From contig CM067530.1 in NCBI GenBank assembly GCA_034509925.1, positions 2,228,501 through 2,292,500 on the forward strand: a stretch of DNA of 64,000 nt, written 5' to 3'. A model generated the notes under the pieces. The model was not told the origin of the DNA, did not search any database, and saw nothing but the letters and a program-made list of their open reading frames with translations. Made by a program: the position numbers and the translations under genes. This DNA comes from Hirudinaria manillensis. Taxonomy: Eukaryota > Annelida > Clitellata > Hirudinida > Hirudinidae. Below, piece after piece: positions 13,650-26,468 of the stretch. Positions within the stretch are counted from its first letter, which is position 1, and the number at the start of each line of letters is the position of its first letter.

Positions 13650-16359
13650 TCACAGATTGGACTCGTTCTGTGGTCTTACACCACGAGGTATGGCTTCCCA
13701 CATATCCCTGGCAGCCATAACTTCCACAGTACTCCCAGTGTACTCCACACTATCTGCATTCCAAAATCCAACCCCAGCCAGGCCAAATGAACGGGAAAAG
13801 GAGTATTTGAGACTGAGACTGATGTAGTCATCATACCACACTTGATGGTAAATGTTTGTGTCGAGGTCCTGGAAGCAATTTCTTAAATGCATAAAATTGT
13901 ATTTTGTAATTAAATTAAATTTCATATTAAATTAAGGCAATTATAAATTAAAGATGAACATTATTCATTAAAAGAATTAAATGCACAAATCAATTTAGGT
14001 CGCATTATCGCAAAAACCCAATAAAAGAAAATACCACATAAGTAAAATAAGGAGAGATGGATTTGTCATCCCAACTTTTTGAGACTATTTTTATTCTACG
14101 AGAACCATTTGAAATCTGGGTCGGGCGAATCAGGGAAGAGTTTAGCATGGACTGGATGAGCGAGAAACCAATCTGAGAGCCGGCAGCATCGCTGCAGGGC
14201 ACCCCTCTGAACGGAACTTCTCTCAGGAAACACATGTCATTCTGCAAGGCAGATTGAAGCATAAATAAAATAGATTTTAGAGTTAGTTATCTGACTAAAT
14301 GGTTATGTGATATCCGAACGAATAAACAATATAGGTTGATCTGATAGTATCACCTGGCACTAATTTACAAGCTTTGCTTGACCATCTTATGATTCTTTAT
14401 TTACCATCCTAAGAAATTTATCGGTAAACACATCTATATATCTTTAAACACATCTTTATTTTTTGATAAAGAATATTCCATAAGAATTCATTCTCATTTG
14501 AATCCTACCTCAGAATGATAGCTGATGCAGTCATAATCATATCCATACCAGGGAACACCCAGGACAATCTTCTTGAGAGGGATGCCCAAATCATGGAAAG
14601 ATTTTACTCCTGAATTAAGTCACAAACAAAAACAGTTAATTACAGAAATCATTAGCAACAAAGTAACTAAGAAACAATGATGAACATGAGAATTTGGGAT
14701 GTCACAAGCCTCATGGAGTCATGACTGTCAGGTCATGAATGTGTAGTAATTGTGACAACATTGACATCTTGATACTACAAGCCATTTATCTCAGGTGAGC
14801 TCACCCTTTACAGAATCCTGGTATGGAGAATTAGCCCCTGCTATGCACGGGCCAAATATTTGACTCCTCTCGTCGTAGGCCATGATGAACACGAGGTCAG
14901 CCGGTTCCGAAAGAGCCGAGTATTCGTAGCATCTGTTGTCGATGTTGAACGGAGACCAGGCAAAGTCAATAGAGAGCTGTTGATGCAAATTCATGAAACA
15001 AACAAAAAAATCAATCTATTGATGTCTTTTGTTGCTATTATTTAAAAATTGTATTGCCATGTTTGTTATTGTGATGAGCTGTAGTGCTCATTTTTCATAA
15101 ATATTGAATAACCTATTTATTATTATTAATATTACCTAATATTAATTTCAGAAATATTAAATTTCCAAACTTCAAATATTGTCTGGACACAACAGCATAC
15201 CATACAATAAGCTTTCTTTTATAAGTCTAAATATATGACTCTAAAATACAAAAAACATTTATTAAATTTATTTATTTATTTAGGTATTAGGATGACATGT
15301 CAAATAATTAGCCTGCATTTTTAATAAATTATTGCTTCCATGTGACCAAAAGCATAGAACAATTAGCTCTTGAGATGACTTTAATATTAGCAATGTTATC
15401 AAGTTATTATTTAAAAAATCCTCTTAAAACAAATGCCAGATATTACCATTTAGAAAATAATTCACGAATAAGTACCAGTCAATTAATATTTATTAGATAA
15501 TTATAATCTGAATTTCTAATTACTTGTGCATAGCTTTTGTAATTTTTCAAATGTTGTCTGAGAAGCCCCATAAGAAGCACAAAGTTGTTTCTAGCTACAA
15601 TGTCTGTGCAGTTGATCTCATCTTCAAAGTCAATGTTGATTCCATCCAAATCTCTTGCCCGAATGTATTCAATCTGAAGCGAGGCCCAAGTCTCCAGAGC
15701 CGACACGTTGTAGAGGATCGATTTATCAAAGTTTGCTGGAGAAAATAATAATTATATGAAAATGTTGGATTTTATACTTATATTTGTTAAGAAATTCAGT
15801 CAGTAATCTGAATTCTGAAAATATGCTGAATGTAATTAAAAAAATAATGAATTCCATCCAATCTTAGTTAAATTATCCCATAAATCAAAGTTAAAGTAAT
15901 TGAATAAAAAATAATAAAACAAAAATATTCAACTCAAACTTGGAATAATAATAATAATAGCTATAAACCTGCATAAGACACACGAGCTCCAAACGTGTGA
16001 GCAAACTTCACTAGAGAAGCATTGTGGTAACCAAACTCAACAATTGTAGTTATTTTTGACCAGTCATAAGATCTCCAGTTTTTGGCATTGGTGGAGAATA
16101 CAAAAACCTTTAGACCAGAAATTCTAATCAGTGATAAATGGTATCATAATTGGTAAACTATTCCATAAAGAATCGTACATTTAGACTGTGCAAAGTAATT
16201 TGCTTAGTATTGGTCCATTTAGTTTAAGAATTAATCTTTTTAGTTTACCTCCCACCCGATAGGGGTCTCGTTTCCAAACAATAACTTGTTATCAGCGAGA
16301 TTAACTCTCAGAAAACCAATGCTGAGCACCGAAAGAATTGACACCAAGTAACAATGCAT
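13650..16359 (-). CDS. CTBS: Di-N-acetylchitobiase (GH18, lysosomal)
   Basis: Seven exons with intact phase: 16249-16359, 15969-16107, 15524-15735, 14805-14976, 14509-14609, 14035-14241, 13650-13868. They encode 386 residues, against 385 in human CTBS. The enzyme removes the reducing-end GlcNAc from the chitobiose core of N-glycans during lysosomal glycoprotein breakdown and can split chitobiose. Residues 1 to ~22 form a signal peptide. The GH18 catalytic signature D114-G-I-N-I-D-F-E121 is intact, with E121 as the acid. Strong family landmarks are VFVFSTNAKNWRSYDWSKIT, FAWSPFNIDNRCYEYS, FIMAYDERSQIFGPCI, GVPWYGYDYDC, VPFRGVPCSDAAG, HQVWYDD and GVGFWNADSVEYTG. The donor after exon 6 could be one codon earlier (14038). 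It lies head-to-tail with heparanase, 2 kb apart. Confidence 0.93.
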
Positions 16360-17845
16360 AACTTAAACTCCAAAGTACTTTAAGAACGAGTCTGCCAGCT
16401 AAGACGCCCTAAGGACAACAAATGATATTTGCCACCGAATCAAAGCAATTGGGACATTCCCTCGATTATTTATAGATTCGAGAATAATATTTGCTCCACT
16501 TTTTCGCTTTAACTTGATCCCCTGAAAACATGATTGCCTGTGATTTTTTTTAAATGGTAAAATAGCCGTTTTTATTACCATTTCACTCAACGGCGTTGCG
16601 TTATGATCTCCGTGATCTTAAAATTTGCCGAAGTTGGGTTGGTGATGGAAAATTTTATTTATATGGATGGTGATGATCTCTTTATTGCTTTTCATAAAAA
16701 AATCAGTCACTTATCGGTCATGTTGATGGAAGTAGGCACTTCTATAACATCCTCATTTGCAAAAAATGTACAGTATTTGAAATAAGCTCTGACAAAAGAA
16801 CTTTATTTTTGGAACTTTCCCAAAATATATCATTTATTACTAGAGCTGAAGCTATGACAAATAGCTTCAATGCAGGATAACACCCAAATGAGTCAAAAGG
16901 TGATTTCAGTCCTTATTAGATTACTGTTAGCATGGCAATTTATCTTATTGTAAAATCCCATTGAACTACCATCGTAAATTATTTGTTCTCAATAAACAAG
17001 AAACTTAGAATAAGTAAAGGAATTCAAACCATTAAAACAATTTGTACCCGTGTTTTGACCAAGTTACGACTAAATTTCTAAACTGCTAGTTCAACAGATT
17101 CTAGTACAAGGTTTTATAGATTGCTATTTAGTTGTAACACTATTACATTATCACAATATTACATTATTACTAGTGCCCGTATGTGTCATTTGGAAAAAAT
17201 AAAAAGCTAAGAAATGAAATAATAACTCAAAGAAGGAAAAATTATTAAATAAGGCTAAGAAATCTGAATGATATTGGCCACAATACATTTCAAGTTAAAT
17301 AATTCCCATCTTCCTTGTTCAAATGAACCCATTTTATAGACAAGTGGGGCTAGACCTTTAGAAATGTTATTCTAGGCGTTGTCATTAGCGACGTCACACT
17401 TTTGAAAGACTTCAGTCCATCGTTATGAATTGACAAATGATCCTACGTGCCTGAATGAACTGCCTTCTATTGAAACAGTCAATTGACCGATGCATTCAAT
17501 CCTTACAGCAAGCAAAGAGCTTGTGCAGAGAAGACAATGCGAGCAGTATAGAGTTGAAAGTGCTCTTCAATTCATTGTTTCTCTGGAGTTGCTAGCAGGC
17601 TGAAGTCGAGGGCCAAAACGTAATGTTGACTTTGAGCGGTTTGTGGCTAAATATTGAATACTCAGGGTAAACAAATCGAATCGACGTCTCGTAAGATCGT
17701 AATAAGCGTAAATATTAATAGAACCGATTGAGGGAGAAGTGCAGACTTCGAGTTAAAGCTTCATATCCGATCATTGAGCTAAAAAAAAATTCCTCATCTT
17801 TTACAAACCACAAATTACTGAACCAGAAATTAAGGAAAACCGCAG
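16360..17845. promoter_or_regulatory. Divergent intergenic region between chitobiase and the SEA-domain gene
   Basis: The two flanking genes start in opposite directions, so this 1.5-kb interval must hold both promoters. A GACGTCAC half-palindrome (CRE-like) occurs near 17391. No gene is supported; the short open frames at 16399-16590 and 16603-16785 lack any supporting signal. Confidence 0.45.
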
Positions 17846-20800
17846 ATGCAAGAAACCTTGGAGCTTCCTCCCAGAACATTCTTCAAACTAGCCAGTTTCG
17901 GAAGTCAGAACAGCGGCTACAGAGGCAGTCCCGACAATCGCTTCTTCAACGCTTTCAGAAACGGATTTCAGAACGGACAAAAATCCATATTTAGCAGTGA
18001 CGACGATAAATCGATCGGTGACAGTATCCGTAAGCATGGAGAATGGAACGGAAACTTCTACTCGAAGAATAAAGCAGTAGAAAATCCCTACGAGATTAGC
18101 GATCCACCACCCGAATATCGTCTCAGAAGGATATCACCGATGCAGGCCGACAAAATCCAGGATGCGGAGGAAATACAAAGGGTAGCTGACAGATACGCAG
18201 CTTTCGGCGCCAGGCCGTTCGTCCGTTCAGAAAAAACAGATGGAAAACTTCACGCTCCATATTCCGTTGCCTCGTCGATAGATCAAAAACTATTGTCCTC
18301 GAAAGGTAAAGGAAGCTACAGAGATTCCAAGAAGCTCTTCGTGTTCCTATGGGTGCTCATCTTTGTTTTCATCGCTCTCGGAGGATTGTCCATAGGACTG
18401 GGTCTTTACTATGGATTGCGTGAGTTGATGCTGCCATTAACTTAAACAAATGAATGGTTAATTAGTATTCATGGTGATGGTCTCCGGATAAACAAATTTT
18501 TTAGAAGCGTTATCATTAATATTACTTTAATCAGTGTGGTAATAATAATAATAACAATAATTAAATAATAAAGAAAACATATTTTTTTAATATTAAATGA
18601 ATCTATTTCGCCCAAAGTCCTCATCACTTTCCAGCATGTCAGTTAATAAAAGGAGACCGAACTTTTAAGACATTGACAAACTTGACCCCATCAATGGATC
18701 GCTTTAAACACATTTCCGTCATTAATCAATTTCGAGGTGACTGTTGTAGTCCAAAGTAGATGAAACATCATAAAAGAATGTTGACCTCAAGTTGTACCAA
18801 CTACAGATACCGCCTAGCGATGATTATTATTATTATAACTATCTATTATTTCGAAAACAAAAGAAGTTCGGCCTCAACCACGGACACCTCATCTAGTAAT
18901 TATTGTCATATCTATCCATTAATTCCACGATAACAATGAAAAATTGTCTTCCGGGTTTTTATTTTGCAAGAAATTGAGAAAACCCAAAGCTTAATTGGTC
19001 TGAAATGGGCTATTTATAAAGGCAGATAGGCAGATAGTAGTTTGAAAAATGCAATAGTAAGTTATAAATGTACCAATCTCATGTCAGATTTTAACAAGAT
19101 GAATAAAAGCCTGATGTGACTTGCTTGTGCTGGCAGTCTTTTAAATTGAAAGACTTTACGACTTTATTTTATATATTTTATATAAGATGCAGTGCATCAT
19201 ATTAGTTATATTAATTTTGTAATTGCAAAGTATTTATAACCAATAAAATTATGCTAAGCAATTTCATCAAGAATTGCTGATGCATCTGACAGTGAATTGC
19301 TAGTTAAAGCTCAATTGGAGTCGTTACGATGTGTTTTAAATTTATTCTGACTGTAATTCAACGTTTTATTTGTTATAATGACAGACGTCGAAAAAGAATT
19401 TCATTTATATTTATATTTATTTTTAATTTACATTAATTCATTTATTTCTTGGCAATTATAGAAATTCTTTGGAATATAAAATTATTTTTTTACTCGAAAA
19501 CGACGACAAAAATACCAGCATATAAATTCTGGATAAATTTGCAAATACTTTTTTCCGGCTAGCAACGAGTGATTTTAAATTTTTAACGTTCCAATGAAAA
19601 GTCTGATTTAACATAATTTATCTGACCTAAGTTAAATAACCACTCAAAAATCAACGAAGCGCGTGGCACGCAACGTTACAAATCTTAATAAAGAATAAAA
19701 ACAGGAAAGGAATTTCTTTAAATAATCAGAAATTTGTATTGTATTGTATTACGTAATGAAATTATAAAGTATCTAATTTAAGAATTAATTCTCTTGCAAT
19801 TGGTAACATGAAGTTTAGATGGGACCAGGATTATGCGTCTAATATTTCCTCTGGTTTTAATAAACATTATTATAATATATATGTTCAAGAATGATTAAAA
19901 ATAAGATATAAAAATAAATAAATATTTTAAAAATAATTAATTTTATTCGGAAAACAAAATCATAAAAAAACATTTACACGCAAATTTGTGAATAAACATG
20001 GAAATATTTTTTCCAGCCGACAGTACTCCACCCAAAAGTGAGTTTAAATTTTGTATCTTTTCGGTAAATATTCTGATTAGACTCAGTTAGTATCAATTCA
20101 TGCAACATACCCTAAAAAGTTAGCCAAGCAAAATTTAACAAAAATATAATGAGGGATTTTTATTTTTAAATGAGAAATTGGTTGTATAATATTCTAAGTA
20201 AATAAACAAATAAATTACAAAGCATTAATTTATATTTATAAATAAATTGCATTTTTTATTTAAAATGTACTTTAAAATTATATCCGAAGACCAAATAGCT
20301 CTCGACTTCACCGTGGTCAACGCTACTTACGAAGCCTCTATTGCAGACAAGTCTAGTTCCAATTATTCGACCTGGAAAACTAAAATTTGCGATGCGGTAA
20401 TAATAATAATTATTATTATTAATTATAATAATTATTATAAAAATTAATAATAATAATTATTATTATTTATTATAATAATTAATAATTATAATAATAATTA
20501 TTATTATTTATTATTATTATTTATTATAATAATTATTATTATTATTGTTATTATTATTATTATTATTATTATTTTGATTTTCCAAAAAACATTTTATAAA
20601 ACTTTATATCTGTAAAATAATTGTATTTAATCTTATCGGTTAATGATCAGTAATTATATTGATACTAATTAATTACCATCCATTAACAATTATCTATTTG
20701 GAGATAAATTTAATTTTTAAAAATCTCTCTTCTTCAGTGTACACGCCTTCTGACGAGACAGAACAGCAAAGATTCATTGGTTCAATTGTGTTCGGATGTT

Positions 20801-21537
20801 TTGTTCAGGTGAAGAGATTATAAAACTCTGTTTGTCTTTAATTTTAAAATAAACACTTTCTTGTCGAGAACATTTTGCGCACGTTTTCCATAAATAGCAG
20901 CAAATAAATATCAATAAATAATTAACAGCTCTTTTGAATGTTATCTAAGATGTTAATTTTCTTAATGGAGCTTTTTATGTTAATAAAAGAATGAATAAAT
21001 AAATCTAAGTAAAACATATTTAGACGTAATAATTATTAGTTGATTTATTTACTCGTCAGTCACTATGAATCGTTTTTGTGCAGACCTGGCAGCATCAAAG
21101 TGTCTCTGAATCTGACAGTCTCATCCGACTTGAACAAGCCGGATGCCATCAGGATATTGAACGACTCTTTTCCCAACAGTTTTCTGCCCGGGTTTCAGTG
21201 CAGATTTGAACCAACCGACGTGAGGAAAGAGGAGCCACAGCCGACCACAGCTTCTCCAAATTCCCACGCGTCGTCAACGCGTAGTCCTACGGAGAAGATT
21301 ACATTTGTCCAGCAAAGCACGACGCTTATCCATCAAGCTGATTCTCTATCTCTTATTTCTACGACATCTCAGGTCAAGTTTACCGAGACTCCTCTTAACA
21401 TCGCGACAAATACGAAGACGACAGTAGCAACAGTAGCAACGACTCTTACCACCACCACCACCACCACCTCCGAAGATTCTTCCGAAGATAATAAAAATGC
21501 GCAAGTCACAACTGTCACAGCAAAGAAACTGTCTTGA
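17846..21537 (+). CDS. Type II membrane protein with extracellular SEA domain and Thr-rich tail
   Basis: Five exons with intact phase: 17846-18419, 20017-20037 (a 21-nt microexon), 20290-20396, 20738-20808, 21084-21537. They encode 408 residues. Residues 1 to ~160 are polar and cytoplasmic, with a PPPEY motif, and there is no signal peptide. One membrane segment follows at about 164-188 (LFVFLWVLIFVFIALGGLSI), preceded by KK, so the C-terminus is outside. A SEA-like domain then runs from LDFTVVNATYEASI through RPGSIKVSLNLTV to the asparagine/proline-rich segment near FQCRFEP. GSIKV sits where SEA domains that self-cleave carry G-S-[VI]-V-V. The last ~100 residues are Thr/Ser-rich and mucin-like. 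The layout (cytoplasmic tail, TM, SEA) recalls the stalk of type II transmembrane serine proteases, but no protease follows. I do not recognise a named orthologue. The start could be another ATG upstream in frame. Confidence 0.75.
20397..20575. repeat. TAA/ATT microsatellite starting at a splice donor
   Basis: The repeat begins with the donor itself (GCG|gtaataataataatt) of the third exon of the SEA-domain gene and runs about 180 bp as imperfect, locally inverted TAA/ATT units. Confidence 0.8.
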
Positions 21538-22791
21538 TGACGATCAAATTATCCTGATAAAGCAATATTAATATTAAGTTTAATATTTACTAGTTAATCA
21601 TATTTAATAGAATCATCCTATTTACTAATTGTTGCTACTCGAGCAATTAAAACTTAGGTCTTCTTTTGTCCAGCTCTCACACTTTCTTGTATAAAAAATA
21701 TGGAGACTTGCGAAAAAAACTGTTTGAAATTAATATAATGATATTATTATTATTATTATTATTTACGATTTATTTCTTTGTAATTTCTCAAAAATTAAAA
21801 ATCTTTGATTCGGTAGAAGATCCATCTATTTCTCATGAATTTAGAAACTTTAATTAGAAAATACTAAATAAAAAGTGTAGGACAATTTTTGTCAGATATA
21901 GAAATGTTTGATACATAAACTACATGAAAATTGTAAGTTGATGATGTATTTCGGGATTATAAAGAAAAACCTTTAACGTAAAATCTAAAACCATGCGAAG
22001 ATTATTTTGCTGTAACCAGCCTATTTATGTTCTCTCATTGACAATACGTGTACCGAACAGGTCACACCAATTGTCATAGTTGAGAAGCTTGTTATTAACA
22101 AATTATTCGTCGTTAGTGAAACAATGTTTTTCAATTACGGGCCAACTGTGAAAACATATAAATTTTAAATTTATAAAAGTAAAAATAGCAGATATCTGTT
22201 CTTATTCAAACGCTGTGATTGGTTAGAAATAGGTCAAAAAAAGCTTTGTTAATATTCGAAGGATTAAGATTAAAGATAACCCGAATGAATTCAATTAGAT
22301 TTTTTTTAATTTGAATACTTTTAATCATGTAATCTGTTTTCAACATTTTAATTGGAACAAAGAAATGACAATGACAAAATTAAAAGTAAAAAACGAAAGT
22401 CTGAAAAATCCCTACGTTTCTAACCAGTACACAGTCGACGGCGATAGGGACCGGTTGAGAGTCGTGGCTATTTCAACTCCTCAAAGGGTCACACAGAACG
22501 TATTCTTTGCCTACGCTAGCGATTGACTTAAGTTCAGAGTTTCGACAAAAAAGCTCGACATTTGGTTACAGCAAACTAGCGACGTCGTTAGGCTGGGTGG
22601 AATTCAATTTTCTTATCGTTTTTGATTAAGAAAGGTTTTGGGACGGCCTTGATTTGTCGAGAAAGTTGGTTTTATAAATAGGATATTGAAACAATTTGTT
22701 TAACTTTTCCTATGTTTTTGTTTTAAAATTTAGAGTATTTGAGACACTGTATTTAATTGTGATAACAGTTACCCAAATATTGGACCTAGAG
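21538..22791. other. Intergenic between the SEA gene and the first PHYHIP-like gene
   Basis: AT-rich. One open segment on the plus strand, about 22363-22526 (ending RVTQNVFFAYASD then stop), is preceded by a possible acceptor but has no partner exon that I can find. Otherwise nothing is supported. Confidence 0.4.
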
Positions 22792-23610
22792 ATGGAAGTT
22801 GCAGGCTCAAGTGATTGTAAAGGTATAGATTTAATGTTTCTTTCAACATTTCAAGTTATAAGTAATGTCAATAATAAAATTTTTGTTCAAGCTTATTCTA
22901 TGCATCAGATGAGGAATCTTTTGCAATTAGCTGAAGACTATTGCGATGGAAACATGGTACCTTGTAAATGGCTGTACAGAAACAAGGACGAAGATTATTT
23001 TGATGACATCCTTAAATTCAATAGGGGAATTATGGAGCCAGTTGTGAAAGATGGAAGTGGAGATCAGAGAAATCCCATAAATGGTGAGCTAGCCGGAGTG
23101 TTCTTTACTGCCAGCGTACGAAAAGGTTCCGACTGTAAACCATTGAAGAAGTCACCTTATGGTTCCAGTCGTTTTCAGGTTCCTTTGGAATATCTCATTG
23201 ACTCTGATTGTTACAATCTCTACTTTTCTGACTTCTACTGTGTTGGAACAAACTTCCACTACGTCATTTTGGTAGTTGCTGAGGTGGATTCTGTGGCCGA
23301 TCATTTCTGTGGGGACAACCTTCCATTGCTTGATTGGGATGACAATTCCTTTTTAACGTGTGATAATGAAGATAATTTTGAAATCACAGAAACTAAATCT
23401 TGCATAATAGAATTGTTTTATGCCAAAGTTGTGAATTTGAGAAGGGCCTTAAAGATGGGTGAAGCAACATTGACTGATGGCATACAACAGTGTCCAAGAA
23501 GACAAGAGTTGTATAAAAACACCGATTGTTCTACATGCAATGTGTATAGTCGTTCACAAAACAGGACTGTATTTTCTGCACAAAAAGCACTAATACCAAG
23601 AAATGGTTAG
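22792..23610 (+). CDS. PHYHIP-C-domain protein, copy 1
   Basis: Two exons: 22792-22822 (MEVAGSSDCK plus one base) and 22892-23610, joined in phase to give 249 residues. The body matches the C-terminal domain of phytanoyl-CoA hydroxylase-interacting protein (PHYHIP/PHYHIPL): WLYRNKDEDYFDDI, GIMEPVVKD, RNPINGELAGVFFTAS, SPYGSSRFQVP, NLYFSDFYC, HYVILVVAE, LPLLDWDDNSFLTC and a closing CSTCN. The vertebrate proteins carry an FN3 domain before this region; here only ten residues precede it. Their molecular function is poorly known; human PHYHIP binds phytanoyl-CoA hydroxylase. No signal peptide or membrane segment is seen, so the protein is probably cytosolic. AATAAA near 23689 may be its polyadenylation signal. 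First of five tandem copies. Confidence 0.85.
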   Translation: MEVAGSSDCKGIDLMFLSTFQVISNVNNKIFVQAYSMHQMRNLLQLAEDYCDGNMVPCKWLYRNKDEDYFDDILKFNRGIMEPVVKDGSGDQRNPINGELAGVFFTASVRKGSDCKPLKKSPYGSSRFQVPLEYLIDSDCYNLYFSDFYCVGTNFHYVILVVAEVDSVADHFCGDNLPLLDWDDNSFLTCDNEDNFEITETKSCIIELFYAKVVNLRRALKMGEATLTDGIQQCPRRQELYKNTDCSTCNVYSRSQNRTVFSAQKALIPRNG

Positions 23611-23902
23611 TTCTTAACTTCTGCAGGGTATTCTTATTTTTGATCTTTGCAATATGATTTATTTTTAAAGTTTACGTTGTAATTTGTAAAATAAATTTAG
23701 ATGGTAGTAAAAAAAATCGGAATTAATGAGAACGTTTTTAATAAAAAGCACTAGTATCAATTTAGGAAGAAAATGAGCTTATATCAGCTGATATACAAAC
23801 TGATTTGTAATGAAATAGAGCCAACAATCAGTTATGCTAATAAGTTTATCTGTGAAATTCTTTAACATAAAACTTAATTTTAAATGATAAAACTAATCCA
23901 TC

Positions 23903-24715
23903 ATGATGATGATTTATGTAGCTTATTCCATGCACCAAATGAATAAAATCCTGTGCAAGGCCATGCAATATTGTGAAGGAGACATGGTCCCGTGCCATTG
24001 GTTGTACAGAAACAAGCCCAAAGAATATTTTGATGAAATCCTTCAATGCAGGCGAGGAATCATGAGTCCGGTATTGAAGGACAGAGGCGGAGATCCGAGG
24101 AATCCCATAAAGGACGTACTGCGGGCAGTTTTCTTCACCGCCAGCGTCAAAAGAGGATCGACGAAAGGCAAACCGATGGGAAAGTCGCCCTACGGCTCCA
24201 GTCGCTTTCTGGCTCCGGTAGATTATTTGATCGATCCCTATGGTTTCAACCTCTACTTTGCCGACTTCTACTGCTCGGGGAGCGATTTTCATTACATCAG
24301 TTTGGTCGTGGCTGAAGAGGATTCGGAGGCAGACGTCACGTGCGGAGACAGACTCCCGAAGCTAGGCTGGAAAAACAACAGGTTTTTCACCCATGACGAC
24401 GACAATGGCCTTTTTGAAGTCACCGACAGCGACTTCTGCATAATAGAAGTACTACTTGTTAATGAAGTCAGCATAAGTAAAGCTCTGGGCAAGGGTGGAG
24501 CCATTTTGGAGCACAACCTTCGCACTTGCGGAAAAGTGCCTTTGAAGGACGGAGGACTGGATAAGAACCTGGAATGTTCCACGTGCAACAACGTGAAGCC
24601 CTCTTGGGGGAAACATCGCATGCAGTGTGACGACGAGTCTGAAGGATCTGATGGATCTCGCTCTGGCTACTCGGAAGACGAAGATTTGGCTTACTGGGAG
24701 GACATTCATCTCTAA
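23903..24715 (+). CDS. PHYHIP-C-domain protein, copy 2
   Basis: One open exon of 270 residues. It begins at three consecutive ATGs (MMMIYVAYSMHQM), 290 bp after the stop of copy 1. The other copies have an exon boundary before the equivalent of AYSMHQM, and tag|CTTATTCC here could be the old acceptor at 23920. I found no matching short first exon, so the copy may start inside the second exon. Family motifs are intact: GDMVPCHWLYRNKPKEYFDE, GDPRNPI, FFTASVKRG, SPYGSSRF, NLYFADFYC and CSTCN. It is noticeably more GC-rich than copies 1, 3 and 4. The C-terminus is unique and very acidic (SGYSEDEDLAYWEDIHL). Probably cytosolic. Confidence 0.8.
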   Translation: MMMIYVAYSMHQMNKILCKAMQYCEGDMVPCHWLYRNKPKEYFDEILQCRRGIMSPVLKDRGGDPRNPIKDVLRAVFFTASVKRGSTKGKPMGKSPYGSSRFLAPVDYLIDPYGFNLYFADFYCSGSDFHYISLVVAEEDSEADVTCGDRLPKLGWKNNRFFTHDDDNGLFEVTDSDFCIIEVLLVNEVSISKALGKGGAILEHNLRTCGKVPLKDGGLDKNLECSTCNNVKPSWGKHRMQCDDESEGSDGSRSGYSEDEDLAYWEDIHL

Positions 24716-26410
24716 AGTCTTTAACCTTACATTCTCATATGTTCAGATGATTTGCGACGAATTATTATTTATTGTCATTTGCCTCAACTCCCTTTTCACG
24801 ATATTTTCCCAATATACCATCAAAGACATAAGTTGTTTTTAAAATAGAAACATAATTATGATAATTATGTTGACTTCAATCTAACTTTTCTTGCGTATCA
24901 TTTCTTTCGAGTTTATTTTGTTTATTTTGCGATAGTCATCGTTTCATGTCGATTTGATTTTAGTTCTGAGCCAGGATCAGTGGCTCCACAATTTATTGGG
25001 ATATGAAGTTAAACTTTAGTTTTTCTTCCTGTTTTTTTTTTCTTGCAAAACGCAGCAATCTGGCCTTTTAACATTTACATGTTATAAAATGTTGTTGGGC
25101 TGATGTTTATTATTGATGTTAATGGCTACAGAAATTATGAATAAAAGTAATAATAATAATAATTATAATAAAAGGCCTAACAATTAACAGATAATGAAAT
25201 CCTGCATCGTTGTTATGGTTCAAGAATATGACAAGGATTTATTGCCATAGAAAATTCTAGGATGGTTCTATAAATATAGATTTTATATCACATGATTAAA
25301 TATTTAATCAAAATTAACTTTTATGAAGGGTAAACAGGTCTCCAAAGTTAAAATCGAGTCTGGTTTTGTCTTTCTATTTCTGATATTTTCCAAAAATGAC
25401 TTTGTTTTCTACTTTTAGGATAGTATTTCTTTGCACTGCTTAGGAAAAGGTAGAAGGATTTTTAGAAGGATAAAGAGAATGTCACGATGGTGTCACATCA
25501 TGATCTAAATCACATAAAAATGTTTTGAGGTTAAATATCACAATGGTAAACAATATCTGGCTATTATGGACTTGAAAGATGGTTGTTGAGGTATGGAAAA
25601 ACCAGTGTGACCTGAGCATTTTGACTAACGAGACAACTGGTTTAACCTCAGCTCTCGATGGGTGTGGTTATACAAAGCATATTTGATTCACAGCGCATCA
25701 GAAATTGAAATAGTAAAGGTACATTCGCTGGGATATCTCACGTACATCCTCGTTATAAAATTGAAGGATTCGATTTGCCTTCGGTTTGGCACTCAAAGTG
25801 ACTTTTGTAAAAAAAAAAGAAGGTATAATCATTTTGTTATGATTTATTCTTCATTTATTTTATTTATTTAATTATTTATTTATAATGTGCGACTATATGA
25901 TTTTACACGAAGACCCAAGAAGGCCAGTCAGCATTTTGATAAAGCACTTGGCTCACAAATCTTTGTCAGAACATATTTCTACTAACCGTGGCTCAATTTT
26001 GCTCACGAAAAGTTAATCTATAGAAAGGAACGTTGGCCTTAAGGTTACTATATATTGATTTTTAAAAGTAAATTTGCTAATTGGTGAAATTTATAAATGA
26101 TTTGTTGGTGTGATGTGATATACCTTTCTTTAACTATGAGAAGGTATTAATCCCCAGCTTTATCGTTGGTAACTTTTTAATATTTCAGCAAAATAAAAAT
26201 TTAAATCAGCTACTACCAGCCGCCAGAATTTTATGTAGCAAAAAATTATTTTCAGTATATAATCTTTGAACCAATTCTAAACAACTTGAAATGGATTTTC
26301 CATGAGTTTCAATAATATCCAAATTTTACCTTTTTTTTAGAAATCTATTGAAATTTTATCCACTTTGGACAGACGCAATAATAATAATAATAATAATGGT
26401 AATGATAATG

Positions 26411-26468
<58 letters not shown>

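Noticed and set aside
22363..22526. Plus-strand segment ending RVTQNVFFAYASD-stop as an extra exon
   Set aside because: No partner exon or donor in phase within reach; composition is not distinctive.
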